Assembly: GCA_028280305.1 (NCBI GenBank)
Contig: JANQMC010000146.1
Coordinates: 1-64,000 of the forward strand
Direction of reading: 5' to 3'
From: Pelagibius sp.
Lineage (GTDB): Bacteria; Pseudomonadota; Alphaproteobacteria; Kiloniellales; Kiloniellaceae
DNA: 64,000 nt
In this document: positions 27,114 to 38,027 of the stretch, one piece after another
How the letters are laid out: every line of letters starts with the position of its first letter
How positions within the stretch are numbered: position 1 is the stretch's first letter
Translations under genes and position numbers: made by a program
The notes under the pieces: generated by a model
Seen by the model: only the letters and a program-made list of their open reading frames with translations
What the model was told of the DNA's origin: nothing
Databases searched by the model: none

Positions 27114-28214
27114 CTATTTCACCCGGTATTCCTCGGGCAGCAGCAAGACGTTGTCCTGCTCCGGCGTTACCGACTGGTGGCAGCCGATACAGAAGGCAAC
27201 GTTATCGGAGCCCGCCCCGTTAGTGGTGCCGAAGACCGAGCCGTTCGGCATTACCATCGTGTAACGCCAGTCGTCACTGTCAGGGTTGAAGCCGGCTTGC
27301 ATCTTCTCCATCAGGAACAACGGCCCGACGGAGACCTCGCCTTTGGCGTTCACCCCGAAGCTGTCTTTGGCAAGCTTGGCACCCTGCGGGAAGGTCCCCG
27401 CATTCTCATAGAGCCCGTAAGCCTTTGCCGCGGAATTGGCCCAGTTCTGGACATAACGCCCGCCATGGGTGGCCGAGACATAGGCCTGGGTACTGTACTG
27501 CCGCCAGTTAGAATAGCCGGAGGCATCGCCCTTGTCCGACTTCGCATAGGCGGCCTTCATGGTCTCGAACATGCAGTCGTAGGCGGCCAGCGCCTCGGCG
27601 TCCGTCAACTCAGGGGCCTCGTCGGCCGCACAGGGGTTGCAGGGATTGCAGGGGTTACAAGGGTTGCAGGGGTTCGCTGCCGCGCAGGGATTGCACGGAT
27701 TTGCTGCGCAAGGGTTGCAGGGGTTCGCTGCACAGGGGTTGCACGCCTTGGCTGCGCAGGGATTGCAAGGATTACAAGGATTCTTCGCCGCACAGGGGTT
27801 GGCCCGGGCCGCCGCCTGAATTCGCGGGATCGCGCAAGCGGCAACCGAGCCGCCACCGCCCGCTGCGCAGGGGTTACAGGGATTACACGGGTTGCAGGGG
27901 TTTGCCGCCGCGCAGGGATTACAGGGATTTGCCGCACAGGGGTTGCAGGGGTTGGACGCCGCGCAAGGGTTTGCAGCACAGGGGTTGGCCGCGCAAGGGT
28001 TACAGGGGTTCGCGGCGGCGCAGGGATTGGCCCCACAGGGATTGCACGGATTGACCGGCTTCTTCGCAGCGCAGGGATTGCAAGGATTGCAGGCTGCCTG
28101 GGCCATGGGAACGCCCATATGCCCTGTGACAAGCAGGCCACCGGTCGCCACACCGGCCAAAACCGCCAGCGGAACCACGGCGGTCGACATTAACAAGCGT
28201 TTCCTGGATTTCAT
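27114..28214 (-). CDS. cytochrome P460-domain protein with Asn-Pro-Cys repeat region
   Basis: The protein has 366 residues. Residues 1-40 are a signal peptide ([10 protein letters not shown]). Residues about 42-195 are almost entirely NPC, NPCAA and NPCNPC units, about 31 NPC motifs by my count, broken once by a Gly-rich linker and [11 protein letters not shown]. Residues about 200-366 form a P460 domain parallel to its two neighbours: [21 protein letters not shown], an AKDSF strand, [21 protein letters not shown], and the heme motif C342-I-G-C345-H346. The protein is exported, so the Cys array lies in the periplasm or outside. Metal, heme or sulfur binding, or disulfide cross-linking, are all possible; none is shown. 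The gene precedes the Sel1 gene in an operon. Confidence 0.88.
   Translation of the reverse strand: MKSRKRLLMSTAVVPLAVLAGVATGGLLVTGHMGVPMAQAACNPCNPCAAKKPVNPCNPCGANPCAAANPCNPCAANPCAANPCAASNPCNPCAANPCNPCAAANPCNPCNPCNPCAAGGGGSVAACAIPRIQAAARANPCAAKNPCNPCNPCAAKACNPCAANPCNPCAANPCNPCAAANPCNPCNPCNPCNPCAADEAPELTDAEALAAYDCMFETMKAAYAKSDKGDASGYSNWRQYSTQAYVSATHGGRYVQNWANSAAKAYGLYENAGTFPQGAKLAKDSFGVNAKGEVSVGPLFLMEKMQAGFNPDSDDWRYTMVMPNGSVFGTTNGAGSDNVAFCIGCHQSVTPEQDNVLLLPEEYRVK
27630..28091 (-). repeat. coding repeat array for the NPC-rich domain
   Basis: Tandem 9- to 15-base units such as AACCCCTGC and GCGGCAAACCCCTGC repeat through about 460 bases with synonymous variation. The variation shows the array is old enough to have drifted at third positions while the Asn-Pro-Cys coding is kept, which argues for selection on the protein. 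Confidence 0.85.
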
Positions 28215-28421
28215 CAGATCACTCCCAGACAGATACTCTTGGTTTTTTGTTCATTTGCGAAACCTGTCTTTGACTGCAGGTTTCGGTCTCCAAGCCTAGG
28301 ACTCATGGACGATTCTGTAGAGTCACGGCGGCTCACGATGTCGTGAGAGCAGAGCCTTTTCCGGCTTGAGAATGCCGCCTGACGGCGCTGCGTTGTCACC
28401 CGTGATGCAAGACAGATGAAG

Positions 28422-29132
28422 CTACTGGAGATTGAGAAACTCCACCCGATATTCGTCGGGCACAAAGAACATCTGGTGGTGCTCTTCTTCGACGGCCTCG
28501 TGACAGGTGATGCAGAACTCCACGCGCTCACTGCCCTCCCCGTTTGTCACCCCGAAGAGGCTGCCGTCGGGCATGATCATGGAATAGCGCCAGTCATGGG
28601 CGTCAGCCCGGAAGCCCGGCGGCATCTTCTCCATCAGGAACAGCGGACCAGTGAAGACGTCTCCGCGCTGTGTGACGGCAAAGGAGTCCTTCGCCAGGAT
28701 CGCACCAACCGGCATGGGGCCGGCGGCTTCATAGCGCCCGTAGGCTCTGCCGATGGCATTGGCATAGTTGTTCACGTAGCGCTGCCCATGGGTCGCCGAA
28801 CGATAGGGCGCCGAGTTAAAACGCCGCCATCGCGCAAAAGACTCCGCGCTTCGGTCATGCGACAAGCGATAACCGGCGACCATGCGGTCGCGCACTTTTT
28901 CGTATATCACCAGCGCATCCGCGGCGGGGAGATCCGCCGGCCCTTCGACGGAGAAATGGTGTTCCGGCCTGGTGAAGTCGGTCGACTGTCCCTGTGCCGG
29001 CGAAGTGCTCCCGAGCGCAATCCATGCCGCAGAGACCGCCAAGGGAACCAGCCCGCCCCGAACCACCTGCGGCAGATGCCGGGCAAGGAAGAACTGAAAG
29101 ACCCGAGAGAACTGTGGGGAACAACAAACCAA
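28422..29132 (-). CDS. cytochrome P460-domain protein, secreted
   Basis: A 236-residue paralogue of the two other P460 genes here. The N-terminal ~50 residues contain a hydrophobic export segment (LVPLAVSAAWIALGS) ending AQG; the preceding residues are unusual and a downstream GTG may be the real start. The P460 domain shows FARWRRFNSAPYRSATHGQRY, an AKDSF strand, [21 protein letters not shown] and the heme motif C207-I-T-C210-H211. It lies 207 bases upstream of the NPC-repeat gene on the same strand, which favours tandem duplication. Confidence 0.82.
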   Translation of the reverse strand: MVCCSPQFSRVFQFFLARHLPQVVRGGLVPLAVSAAWIALGSTSPAQGQSTDFTRPEHHFSVEGPADLPAADALVIYEKVRDRMVAGYRLSHDRSAESFARWRRFNSAPYRSATHGQRYVNNYANAIGRAYGRYEAAGPMPVGAILAKDSFAVTQRGDVFTGPLFLMEKMPPGFRADAHDWRYSMIMPDGSLFGVTNGEGSERVEFCITCHEAVEEEHHQMFFVPDEYRVEFLNLQ

Positions 29133-29276
29133 GCCAGCCTCCTGTCGAAGTCCAGCGGCGGCTCGGCCTCGGTCGACGATACCGGGTTCCGCGCTATTGG
29201 TTCATTGTGCGGGCAAAAGATGGGATCGGCGGATCAACTCAACATCACAAGAGGTTGAGCTTTCTCTAAATAAAGA

Positions 29277-29300
29277 GGCGCCGACAGTTCTGCCGGCGCC
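29277..29300 (-). terminator. stem-loop after the first cytochrome c gene
   Basis: GGCGCCGACAG and CTGCCGGCGCC pair over almost their full length with a two-base loop and one A/C mismatch. On the minus strand it is followed by TCTTTATTTA, about 30 bases after the cytochrome stop. The T tract is imperfect. Confidence 0.55.
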
Positions 29301-29331
29301 CAAAAAAATAGAAAGATCAGTCTTGGGGAGA

Positions 29332-29724
29332 CTACTCCGGCTTGAACTGCATCAGGTAAGCAATGACGTCGGCGCGGTCACCCGGCTTCTTGAGACCGGC
29401 GAAGGCCATCTTGGTGCCCTTCACGGCCTTTCGCGGCGCCTCAAGATAGGCATCCAGCGTGGCGGCGTCCCAAATGGCTCCGCCTTCGCCATAGGCTTTC
29501 ATCGCCTTGGAATATTTGTATTTTTCAACAACGCCGACGGGTTGGTCGACGATGTTGTAGAGGCTTGGCCCAACCTTGTTCTTGCCTTCTTCGACGGCAT
29601 GGCAGGCTTTGCATTTGCGGAAGACTTTCTCGCCGTTGGCCGCGTCACCCTCGGCCATAGCCGGAACCGCCACAAGAGAGGCCGCGGCAAAGGCAAAAAT
29701 AGGAAGCGAATTCTTTAGGCGCAT
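29332..29724 (-). CDS. class I cytochrome c
   Basis: The protein has 130 residues: a signal peptide (cut after AMA, residue 23), heme motif C38-K-A-C41-H42 and axial Met106 in GTKMAFAGL. The TLDAYLEAPRKAVKGTKM and DRADVIAYL segments are characteristic of soluble c550/c552-type electron carriers in alphaproteobacteria. It is periplasmic. The next gene upstream encodes a close paralogue. The upstream Met of the open frame is rejected because MRLKNSLPIF starts a proper signal peptide. Confidence 0.93.
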   Translation of the reverse strand: MRLKNSLPIFAFAAASLVAVPAMAEGDAANGEKVFRKCKACHAVEEGKNKVGPSLYNIVDQPVGVVEKYKYSKAMKAYGEGGAIWDAATLDAYLEAPRKAVKGTKMAFAGLKKPGDRADVIAYLMQFKPE

Positions 29725-29877
29725 TAATACACTCCGGTCTTGTTGGTCCCCGCACGGGGTCATCTCTCCTGCAGCAACGACATTCCGCCGAAGCAGCAGC
29801 AGACTATGGACGGTCAGCCTTAAAAGACAAGTTACGAAGTGTCGCAGGCCTACAGAAACGGCCCCTTCCGATTCAGA

Positions 29878-30270
29878 TTACTCGGAAAGGTTTTTCAGGT
29901 AGGCGATGACGTCGGCGCGATCCTGCTCTTTCTTGAAACCGGGAAACGCCATCTTGGTCTTTTTCACCAGGTCCTTCGGCTTCTTCAGCCAAGCATCCAG
30001 GGTCTCCTCATTCCACACGACGCCGGTCGCTCCATAAGCCACCATCCCCTTGGAATACCTGAATTTGGCAACCTGGCCCGGGGTGGCGCCAAAGATCTTG
30101 TACAGACTTGGCCCGACCTTCTTCTTACCTCCGTCCAGGGAGTGGCAGGCAGCGCATTTCTTGAACAGCTTTTGCCCGTTGGCCGGATCCCCCGCCGCCA
30201 CAGCCGGCGCTGAAAGCGCTAGGGCAAGGAAAGCCGCCGAAATACCGGCCGAAACTGTCCGCAACATCAT
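29878..30270 (-). CDS. class I cytochrome c, tandem paralogue
   Basis: The protein has 130 residues with a signal peptide (ending AVAA), heme motif C39-A-A-C42-H43 and axial Met107 in KTKMAFPGF. It aligns with its downstream neighbour without gaps over the whole mature domain (VGPSLY, WLKKP, DRADVIAYL), so the pair arose by duplication. It is periplasmic and may carry electrons for the P460 proteins next door or for a general oxidase; neither link is shown. Confidence 0.93.
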   Translation of the reverse strand: MMLRTVSAGISAAFLALALSAPAVAAGDPANGQKLFKKCAACHSLDGGKKKVGPSLYKIFGATPGQVAKFRYSKGMVAYGATGVVWNEETLDAWLKKPKDLVKKTKMAFPGFKKEQDRADVIAYLKNLSE

Positions 30271-30579
30271 CTCTCTCCCGATAGTGTCCCGATCCCCATG
30301 AAAGCGCTCCCGGGCCAGGTCCGGAACACCGACGCCGTCCGCGATCCATATCAGCCGGGATACCGCCTGAGACGCAAATCAAAGCCCGGCGGTTACACCT
30401 CAAGAAAGCGTGAAGGTGCGACCCTCCGGCCGGCCCCTCAGCCTCTTTCCACGCGGCGCATTCATTTTGAACCATCGCGTCCTGCTGGACGACACAGGGG
30501 TATCGATCGAGTTTCCAGCAACCTGCTGAAAGGCTGCGATCCCAGCAATTTTCACTTTCAGGACAACGAGGGCCATTCA
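30271..30579. other. intergenic region between divergent secreted-protein genes
   Basis: An open frame continues the following gene upstream through this stretch, but it looks non-coding (Arg/Pro-rich with no export signal). It presumably carries the two divergent promoters. I see no clear operator or RNA. Confidence 0.45.
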
Positions 30580-30969
30580 ATGCTAACCAGTTCAGATATT
30601 GGCAAAACCGCAACCATTTCGATTGCCGCCGCCCTGATGGCACTGATGACCGGCGTGGGCGCCGCCAGCGCAGTCGGGAGTGCCGCAACCACTTATGCGA
30701 AGGCATTTCCCAAGGCTGAGGTCGTTGCCAGTGCACAGAAATTCAAAAAACCCACCCGCGGCACCAGGCCGGTCGCCGGGCCGCAGAAGATGACCACGAC
30801 CGGCTCAGGGAACACGGCCAATACATCCGGCTGTCATGACGGGGCGTCGCAAACGTCCTATGAAGGTTCCTGCGACTATCATGAGGAGTACGAGGCAACC
30901 GGCGGCTGCGAAAGCGACACCACGGGCACCTCCTATCCCGGCAACTGCGCCAACAGCAGTGAGCCCTGA
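30580..30969 (+). CDS. small secreted protein with two Cys repeats
   Basis: The protein has 129 residues. A signal-like segment (SIAAALMALMTGVGAASA) ends near residue 31. The C-terminal 45 residues contain two aligned 15-residue units, GCHDGASQTSYEGSC and GCESDTTGTSYPGNC (consensus GCx6TSYxGxC), giving four cysteines that could form two disulfides or bind a metal. The middle is Lys/Thr/Gly-rich and likely disordered. No family is recognised. It is divergent from the cytochrome pair and ends in a terminator. Confidence 0.65.
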   Translation: MLTSSDIGKTATISIAAALMALMTGVGAASAVGSAATTYAKAFPKAEVVASAQKFKKPTRGTRPVAGPQKMTTTGSGNTANTSGCHDGASQTSYEGSCDYHEEYEATGGCESDTTGTSYPGNCANSSEP

Positions 30970-31011
30970 TCCTTGCGCTGACCGCAACAGGGATTCCAAA
31001 AAACACTTCAC

Positions 31012-31040
31012 AAGGGGAGGCATCGCTGTCTCCCCTTTTT
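31012..31040 (+). terminator. intrinsic terminator
   Basis: AAGGGGAG pairs with CTCCCCTT around a 10-base loop and continues into five T. It separates the Cys-repeat gene from the Rrf2-suf operon. Confidence 0.85.
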
Positions 31041-31216
31041 CATTGGCGCTGCGCAGGCAGGCAGTCCTTTCCCCGGGAACAGCCGCCCAGCACTGACGAA
31101 TCACCGGATTGATGAACTATCCGGCCACGCTGCGCCCCAGTCCGCCGCCAAACATCGTTCAAAAGCTGTCAGTTGCGAGCGGTTATCACTTGATTCTCCC
31201 GCGATATCTTATATTT

Positions 31217-31242
31217 AAATCCATACTAGATTAGTCGGATTT
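31217..31242 (+). promoter_or_regulatory. IscR/Rrf2-type operator candidate
   Basis: AAATCC and GGATTT flank an inner ACTA-GAT-TAGT, giving an imperfect dyad whose right half (TAGTCGGATTT) matches the IscR type 1 half-site YAGTCRRNTAT closely. It ends 10 bases before the Rrf2 start codon, where an autoregulator would block initiation. The left spacer is one base longer than the right. Confidence 0.5.
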
Positions 31243-31252
31243 GAGGTTTCCC

Positions 31253-31726
31253 ATGTTCCGGTTAAACCGCCTGACAGACTATGGCGTCGTGCTGATGTCG
31301 CAGATGAGCCTGCGCGGCGGGGAGCTGCGCTCTGCCCAGCAGATCTCCGATGACACCGCCGTGCCCCTGCCGACGGTGGCCAAGCTGCTCAATCTGCTCA
31401 GCAAGGCCGGTCTGGTCACTTCCCAGCGCGGCGCCGCCGGCGGCTATGCCCTGAGCCGCAGTCCGGAAGAGATCTCCGTGGCCCAGATCATCCAGGCACT
31501 GGAAGGTCCGATTGCCCTCACCGCCTGCGTCACCGGCGCATCGGACTCCTGCGATGTGGAATCGCTCTGCCCCATGCGCGGCAACTGGGACAAGGTGAAC
31601 ACCGCCATTCAGGACGCTCTCACCAGCGTCAGTCTGGCCGAGATGTCGGCCTTCCCCGAAAACTTCGGCCTGCCGACGGCCGGAACCAAGGTGCCGCTCC
31701 GGCCCAGAGGTAAGATTGAGAACTGA
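31253..31726 (+). CDS. Rrf2-family regulator of the SUF operon
   Basis: Rrf2 proteins such as IscR and SufR sense Fe-S status and repress cluster-assembly genes. The 157 residues comprise a winged helix (LTDYGVVLMSQMSL, PLPTVAKLLNLLSKAGLV, RGAAGGYALSR) and a cluster-binding loop with three Cys: TACVTGASDSCDVESLCPM. The Met used (MFRLNRLTDYG) matches the family; a TTG four codons earlier is possible. sufB follows after 46 bases on the same strand. Confidence 0.92.
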   Translation: MFRLNRLTDYGVVLMSQMSLRGGELRSAQQISDDTAVPLPTVAKLLNLLSKAGLVTSQRGAAGGYALSRSPEEISVAQIIQALEGPIALTACVTGASDSCDVESLCPMRGNWDKVNTAIQDALTSVSLAEMSAFPENFGLPTAGTKVPLRPRGKIEN

Positions 31727-31772
31727 TGCAAAGAATGCCCGTCAAGCTTTTGGCAATCAGGAGATTTTTTAG

Positions 31773-33224
<1,452 letters not shown>

Positions 33225-33259
33225 GCAAAGAAAAAGCGTAACAAGGATCATAGCGAAAC

Positions 33260-34009
33260 ATGCTTGAGATCAAAAATCTGCACGCCACCGTGGACGGCAA
33301 GGAAATCCTCAAGGGTCTGGACCTGACCATCAAGGCCGGCGAGGTGCACGCCATCATGGGTCCCAACGGCTCCGGCAAGTCCACGCTCTCCTATGTCATG
33401 ACCGGCCGCGAAGGTTACGAAGTGACCGAAGGCGAAGTGCTGTTCAAAGGCAAGAACATCCTGGAGATGGAACCGGAGGAGCGCGCCGGTGAAGGCCTGT
33501 TCCTGGCCTTTCAGTATCCGGTCGAAATCCCCGGCGTGCCCAACACCACTTTCCTGAAAGAGGCGATGAACTCGGTGCGCCGTTACCGCGGCGAGGATGA
33601 GCTTGACGCCATGCAGTTCGTGAAGCTGGTGCGCGAGAAGACCAAACAGTTGGGCATCAATGACGAGATGCTGAAGCGCGCGGTGAATGTCGGGTTTTCC
33701 GGCGGCGAGAAGAAGCGTAACGAGGCGCTGCAGATGGCGGTGCTGGAGCCCTGCCTCGCCGTGCTAGACGAGACCGATTCCGGCCTCGACATCGACGCGC
33801 TTAAAACCGTCGCCAACTCGGTCAATCTGCTGCGTGGCCCGGACAATGCGATGCTGGTGATCACCCACTACCAGCGGCTGCTGGACTACATCGTGCCGGA
33901 CCAGGTGCATGTGCTGGCCCAGGGCAGGATCCAGCGCAGCGGCGGCAAGGAACTGGCGCTGGAGCTGGAAAAGAAAGGCTACGCCGAATTCACCGGCGCC
34001 GCCGCCTGA
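33260..34009 (+). CDS. sufC: Fe-S cluster assembly ATPase SufC
   Basis: SufC is the ABC-type ATPase that drives conformational change in SufBCD. The 249 residues contain Walker A GPNGSGKST near residue 34, the SufC-specific PVEIPGVPNTTFL, the signature FSGGEKKRNE and Walker B LAVLDETDSGLDIDAL. The start is ATG, 35 bases after sufB. Confidence 0.97.
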   Translation: MLEIKNLHATVDGKEILKGLDLTIKAGEVHAIMGPNGSGKSTLSYVMTGREGYEVTEGEVLFKGKNILEMEPEERAGEGLFLAFQYPVEIPGVPNTTFLKEAMNSVRRYRGEDELDAMQFVKLVREKTKQLGINDEMLKRAVNVGFSGGEKKRNEALQMAVLEPCLAVLDETDSGLDIDALKTVANSVNLLRGPDNAMLVITHYQRLLDYIVPDQVHVLAQGRIQRSGGKELALELEKKGYAEFTGAAA

Positions 34010-34046
34010 TACCGAAGAAGATCAAAGAGCTTGGCTAGAGATCACG

Positions 34047-35363
34047 ATGACAGAAGCTTTTAACGAACACTTCGGCGCCCTGCGCGACCACCTGCCGGGG
34101 CAGAACCTCTCCTGGCTGACGGCGCTGCGTCAGCGCGGCCTGGACCGCTTTGCCAAGAACGGCTTGCCGACCCCGCGCATGGAGGCCTGGAAATACACAA
34201 GCCTGCGTCCCATCGAGAAGGTCGACTTTGCCGCCGAGGGTGTGCCGCGGGCCTGCATCTCGATCGACCGGGCGCCCAGCTTGCTGCCGGAGGCGACCGA
34301 GAGCCACCGTCTGGTTTTCGTCGACGGTCATTTTCGCAGTGATCTGTCGCGGCTGGGCGAGCTGCCGGAAGGTGCCCGGATCACGACCCTGGGCGAGCAG
34401 ATGGTGGATGATCCCGACTGGCTGCACGGCCATCTCGACCACCTGGAAGCGCCGCTGGTTCAGCCGATGCTGGCCCTGAACACGGCAATGATGATGAACG
34501 GCTTTGTCCTGAGGCTGGCGCGCGGCACAGTTCTGCCTCACCCGATCGAGGTGATCCACCTGGGCGGCGCCGGCGATGCGCCCCTCGCCTATCATCCGCG
34601 CAATCTCGTGGTTCTGGAGGAAGGCAGCCAGGCGACTCTGATCGAACACTGCAGTCATCTCGGCGAGCAGCCTTATCTCAGCAATTCAATGACCGAGATC
34701 AGCGTCGCCGACGGCGCAACTTTGCGGCACTACAAACTCCAGGCCGACGCGCTTAACGCCTTTCATCTGGCCACCGTAAAGGCCGAGGTCGGACGTGATG
34801 CAACCTATGATTCATTTTGCATGACCACCGGCGCGCGGCTGTCACGCAACGAGGTCTCGGTGCGGCTCTCCGGCCAAGGCGCAGACTGTCACCTGAACGG
34901 CGCCTATCTGGTGCGCGGCGAGCAACACTGCGACAATACCACCGTGGTCGACCACCTGGTGCCCAATACGACCTGCCGGGAAGTCTTCAAGGGTGTTGTT
35001 GATGACAAGGCCCGCGCCGTCTTCCAGGGTAAGCTGAAGGTGCATCGCGATGCCCAGCACACCAACGGCCACCAACTGAGCAAGGTTCTGCTGCTGTCGG
35101 ACCGGGCGGAAATCAACGCCAAGCCGGAGCTGGAGATCTATGCCGACGACGTGGTCTGCAGCCACGGCGCCACCGCCGGCGACCTGGACCACGATGCGCT
35201 GTTTTATCTGCGCGCCCGCGGCATTCCCGAAGCCGCGGCCCGTTCCATGCTGATCGAGGCTTTCCTCGGCGAAAGCGTCGATCAGATCGCCGCTGAAGGT
35301 CTCTGCCCGGCGCTGATGGCCTCCATCGGCCACTGGCTGGCCGGCAGCCGCGGAGACTATTGA
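34047..35363 (+). CDS. sufD: Fe-S cluster assembly protein SufD
   Basis: SufD is the third subunit of the SufBCD scaffold. The 438 residues have the N-terminal helical domain with MEAWKYTSLRPIEK, the beta-helix (NLVVLEEGSQATLIEHC) and the C-terminal CSHGATAGDLDHDALFYLRARGI with the His that pairs with the SufB Cys. The long upstream open frame overlaps sufC and is not used. It is followed by sufS with one base between. Confidence 0.96.
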   Translation: MTEAFNEHFGALRDHLPGQNLSWLTALRQRGLDRFAKNGLPTPRMEAWKYTSLRPIEKVDFAAEGVPRACISIDRAPSLLPEATESHRLVFVDGHFRSDLSRLGELPEGARITTLGEQMVDDPDWLHGHLDHLEAPLVQPMLALNTAMMMNGFVLRLARGTVLPHPIEVIHLGGAGDAPLAYHPRNLVVLEEGSQATLIEHCSHLGEQPYLSNSMTEISVADGATLRHYKLQADALNAFHLATVKAEVGRDATYDSFCMTTGARLSRNEVSVRLSGQGADCHLNGAYLVRGEQHCDNTTVVDHLVPNTTCREVFKGVVDDKARAVFQGKLKVHRDAQHTNGHQLSKVLLLSDRAEINAKPELEIYADDVVCSHGATAGDLDHDALFYLRARGIPEAAARSMLIEAFLGESVDQIAAEGLCPALMASIGHWLAGSRGDY

Positions 35364-35364
35364 A

Positions 35365-36636
<1,272 letters not shown>

Positions 36637-36640
36637 CGCC

Positions 36641-37111
36641 ATGGAAGACGCCCTCCGCGATCTCTATCAGGAAGTGATCCTGGACCACGGCAAGCATCCG
36701 CGGAACCACCGCCATCCGCCGGAGGCCAACCGCTCCGCGCGCGGCTACAACCCGCTTTGCGGCGATCAGGTGACGGTCTATCTGGCGGCCGACGACAGCG
36801 GCTGCATCCAGGACGTCGCTTTCGAGGGCCAGGGCTGCGCAATCTCCATCGCTTCCGCTTCGATGATGACGGAGGTGTTGCGCGGCAAGACCGAAACCGA
36901 AGCGCGACGGCTCTTCGACGACTTCCACCGTCTCTGCACGGAAAACGACTTCACTCTCGATCAGGCTGAAGCCGAGGACCGCGAGGCCCTGGAGCGTCTT
37001 CAGGTGCTTTCCGGCGTGCGCGAGTTTCCGGTGCGGGTGAAATGCGCCACGCTGGCCTGGCACGCCATGACATCAGCGCTTTCCGGCGGCGGCGAAGCGA
37101 CAACGGAATGA
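36641..37111 (+). CDS. sufU: SufU-type sulfur acceptor
   Basis: SufU accepts persulfide sulfur from SufS. The 156 residues show zinc/cluster ligands Cys40 (NPLCGD, with Asp42), Cys66 (GQGCAIS) and Cys135 (VKCATLAWHA), and the ~20-residue insertion that separates SufU from IscU. It lies four bases after sufS. No sufE is found here, so this protein is the likely partner. Confidence 0.93.
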   Translation: MEDALRDLYQEVILDHGKHPRNHRHPPEANRSARGYNPLCGDQVTVYLAADDSGCIQDVAFEGQGCAISIASASMMTEVLRGKTETEARRLFDDFHRLCTENDFTLDQAEAEDREALERLQVLSGVREFPVRVKCATLAWHAMTSALSGGGEATTE

Positions 37112-37132
37112 AGCGCGGAATAGAGGGATAAG

Positions 37133-37549
37133 ATGAACGACCATCCGCCCAACGATCATCCCCTGGGATTGGACAGCTTCGGCTTCGGCGCCGCACCGGA
37201 AGGCCTGACCGCCAGAGCCGGGGCGCCTTTGCAGCCCGGCCTACCGGTGGCCGAGAAGCTGACCGTGGAAAACGCGATGCGCCAGGTCCACGATCCGGAG
37301 ATTCCGGTGAACATCTATGACCTCGGCCTGATCTACGAGTTGGACATCCACAACGACGGCTCGGTCGCCATCCAGATGACCCTTACGGCCCCCGCCTGTC
37401 CGGTGGCCGGCGAGATGCCGCAGCAGGTCGCCGATGCCGTGGCCGATGCCGAGGGCGTCGGCGAGGTCCAGGTAACCCTGACCTGGGATCCGCCCTGGAC
37501 GCCGGAGCGGATGTCCGAGGACGCCAAGCTGGCATTAGGAATGTTCTAA
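37133..37549 (+). CDS. sufT: SUF system protein SufT (MIP18/DUF59)
   Basis: SufT-type proteins help mature Fe-S proteins, particularly under high demand. The 138 residues have a flexible N-terminus and then the DUF59 domain: VHDPEIPVNIYDLGLIYEL, the Cys-containing TAPACPVAGEMPQQV and VQVTLTWDPPWTPERMS. It is in the same operon as sufU, 21 bases after it. Confidence 0.93.
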   Translation: MNDHPPNDHPLGLDSFGFGAAPEGLTARAGAPLQPGLPVAEKLTVENAMRQVHDPEIPVNIYDLGLIYELDIHNDGSVAIQMTLTAPACPVAGEMPQQVADAVADAEGVGEVQVTLTWDPPWTPERMSEDAKLALGMF

Positions 37550-37631
37550 CGTTTATAGATAGTTATAGGGCCTTCCGTTTGAACCCGGTAATCCCTATAT
37601 GTAGGTTTCAAGAGAACGGGTAAGATAGACC

Positions 37632-37970
37632 ATGGCCATTGCGAATCTCATCAGCCTGACCGACGCCGCCGCAGAGCGGGTCAAGGCCCTGATCGCCAAG
37701 AGCGAAGAGCCGGTCCTCGGCCTGCGCGTCGGCGTCAGCACGCGCGGCTGCTCCGGTATGAGCTATGTGGTGGAGTACGCCAAAGAGCAGCGCAAGCTGG
37801 AAGACGTGGTCGAGGACAAGGGCGTCAAGATCTTCATAGAGCCGACGGCGGTCATGTTCCTTTTCGGCAGTGAGATGGACTATGTCGAGGACAAGTTCCA
37901 GACAGGGTTCGTCTTCACTAATCCGAACGAAAAGGGACGCTGCGGCTGCGGGGAATCCTTCCACGTCTAA
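37632..37970 (+). CDS. sufA: A-type Fe-S carrier SufA
   Basis: A-type carriers take finished clusters from the scaffold to apoproteins. The 112 residues contain the three cluster ligands Cys40 (RGCSGMSY), Cys104 and Cys106 (GRCGCGESF). It closes the SUF operon after an 82-base gap with no obvious terminator, so it may also have its own promoter. Confidence 0.93.
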   Translation: MAIANLISLTDAAAERVKALIAKSEEPVLGLRVGVSTRGCSGMSYVVEYAKEQRKLEDVVEDKGVKIFIEPTAVMFLFGSEMDYVEDKFQTGFVFTNPNEKGRCGCGESFHV

Positions 37971-38027
37971 GCTGCCGCTCCGAGGTCACGGGGCGTTGCC
38001 CGCCCCCCTTCCGGAAACAATCCAAGG

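Noticed and set aside
27630..28091. CRISPR-like array
   Set aside because: Units are 9-15 bases long, lack unique spacers of constant length, and encode protein in frame.
27637..28299. Collagen-like GLQG/QGF repeats on the plus strand
   Set aside because: These are the reverse reading of the NPC repeats. The minus-strand frame has a signal peptide and a P460 domain, so it is the real one.
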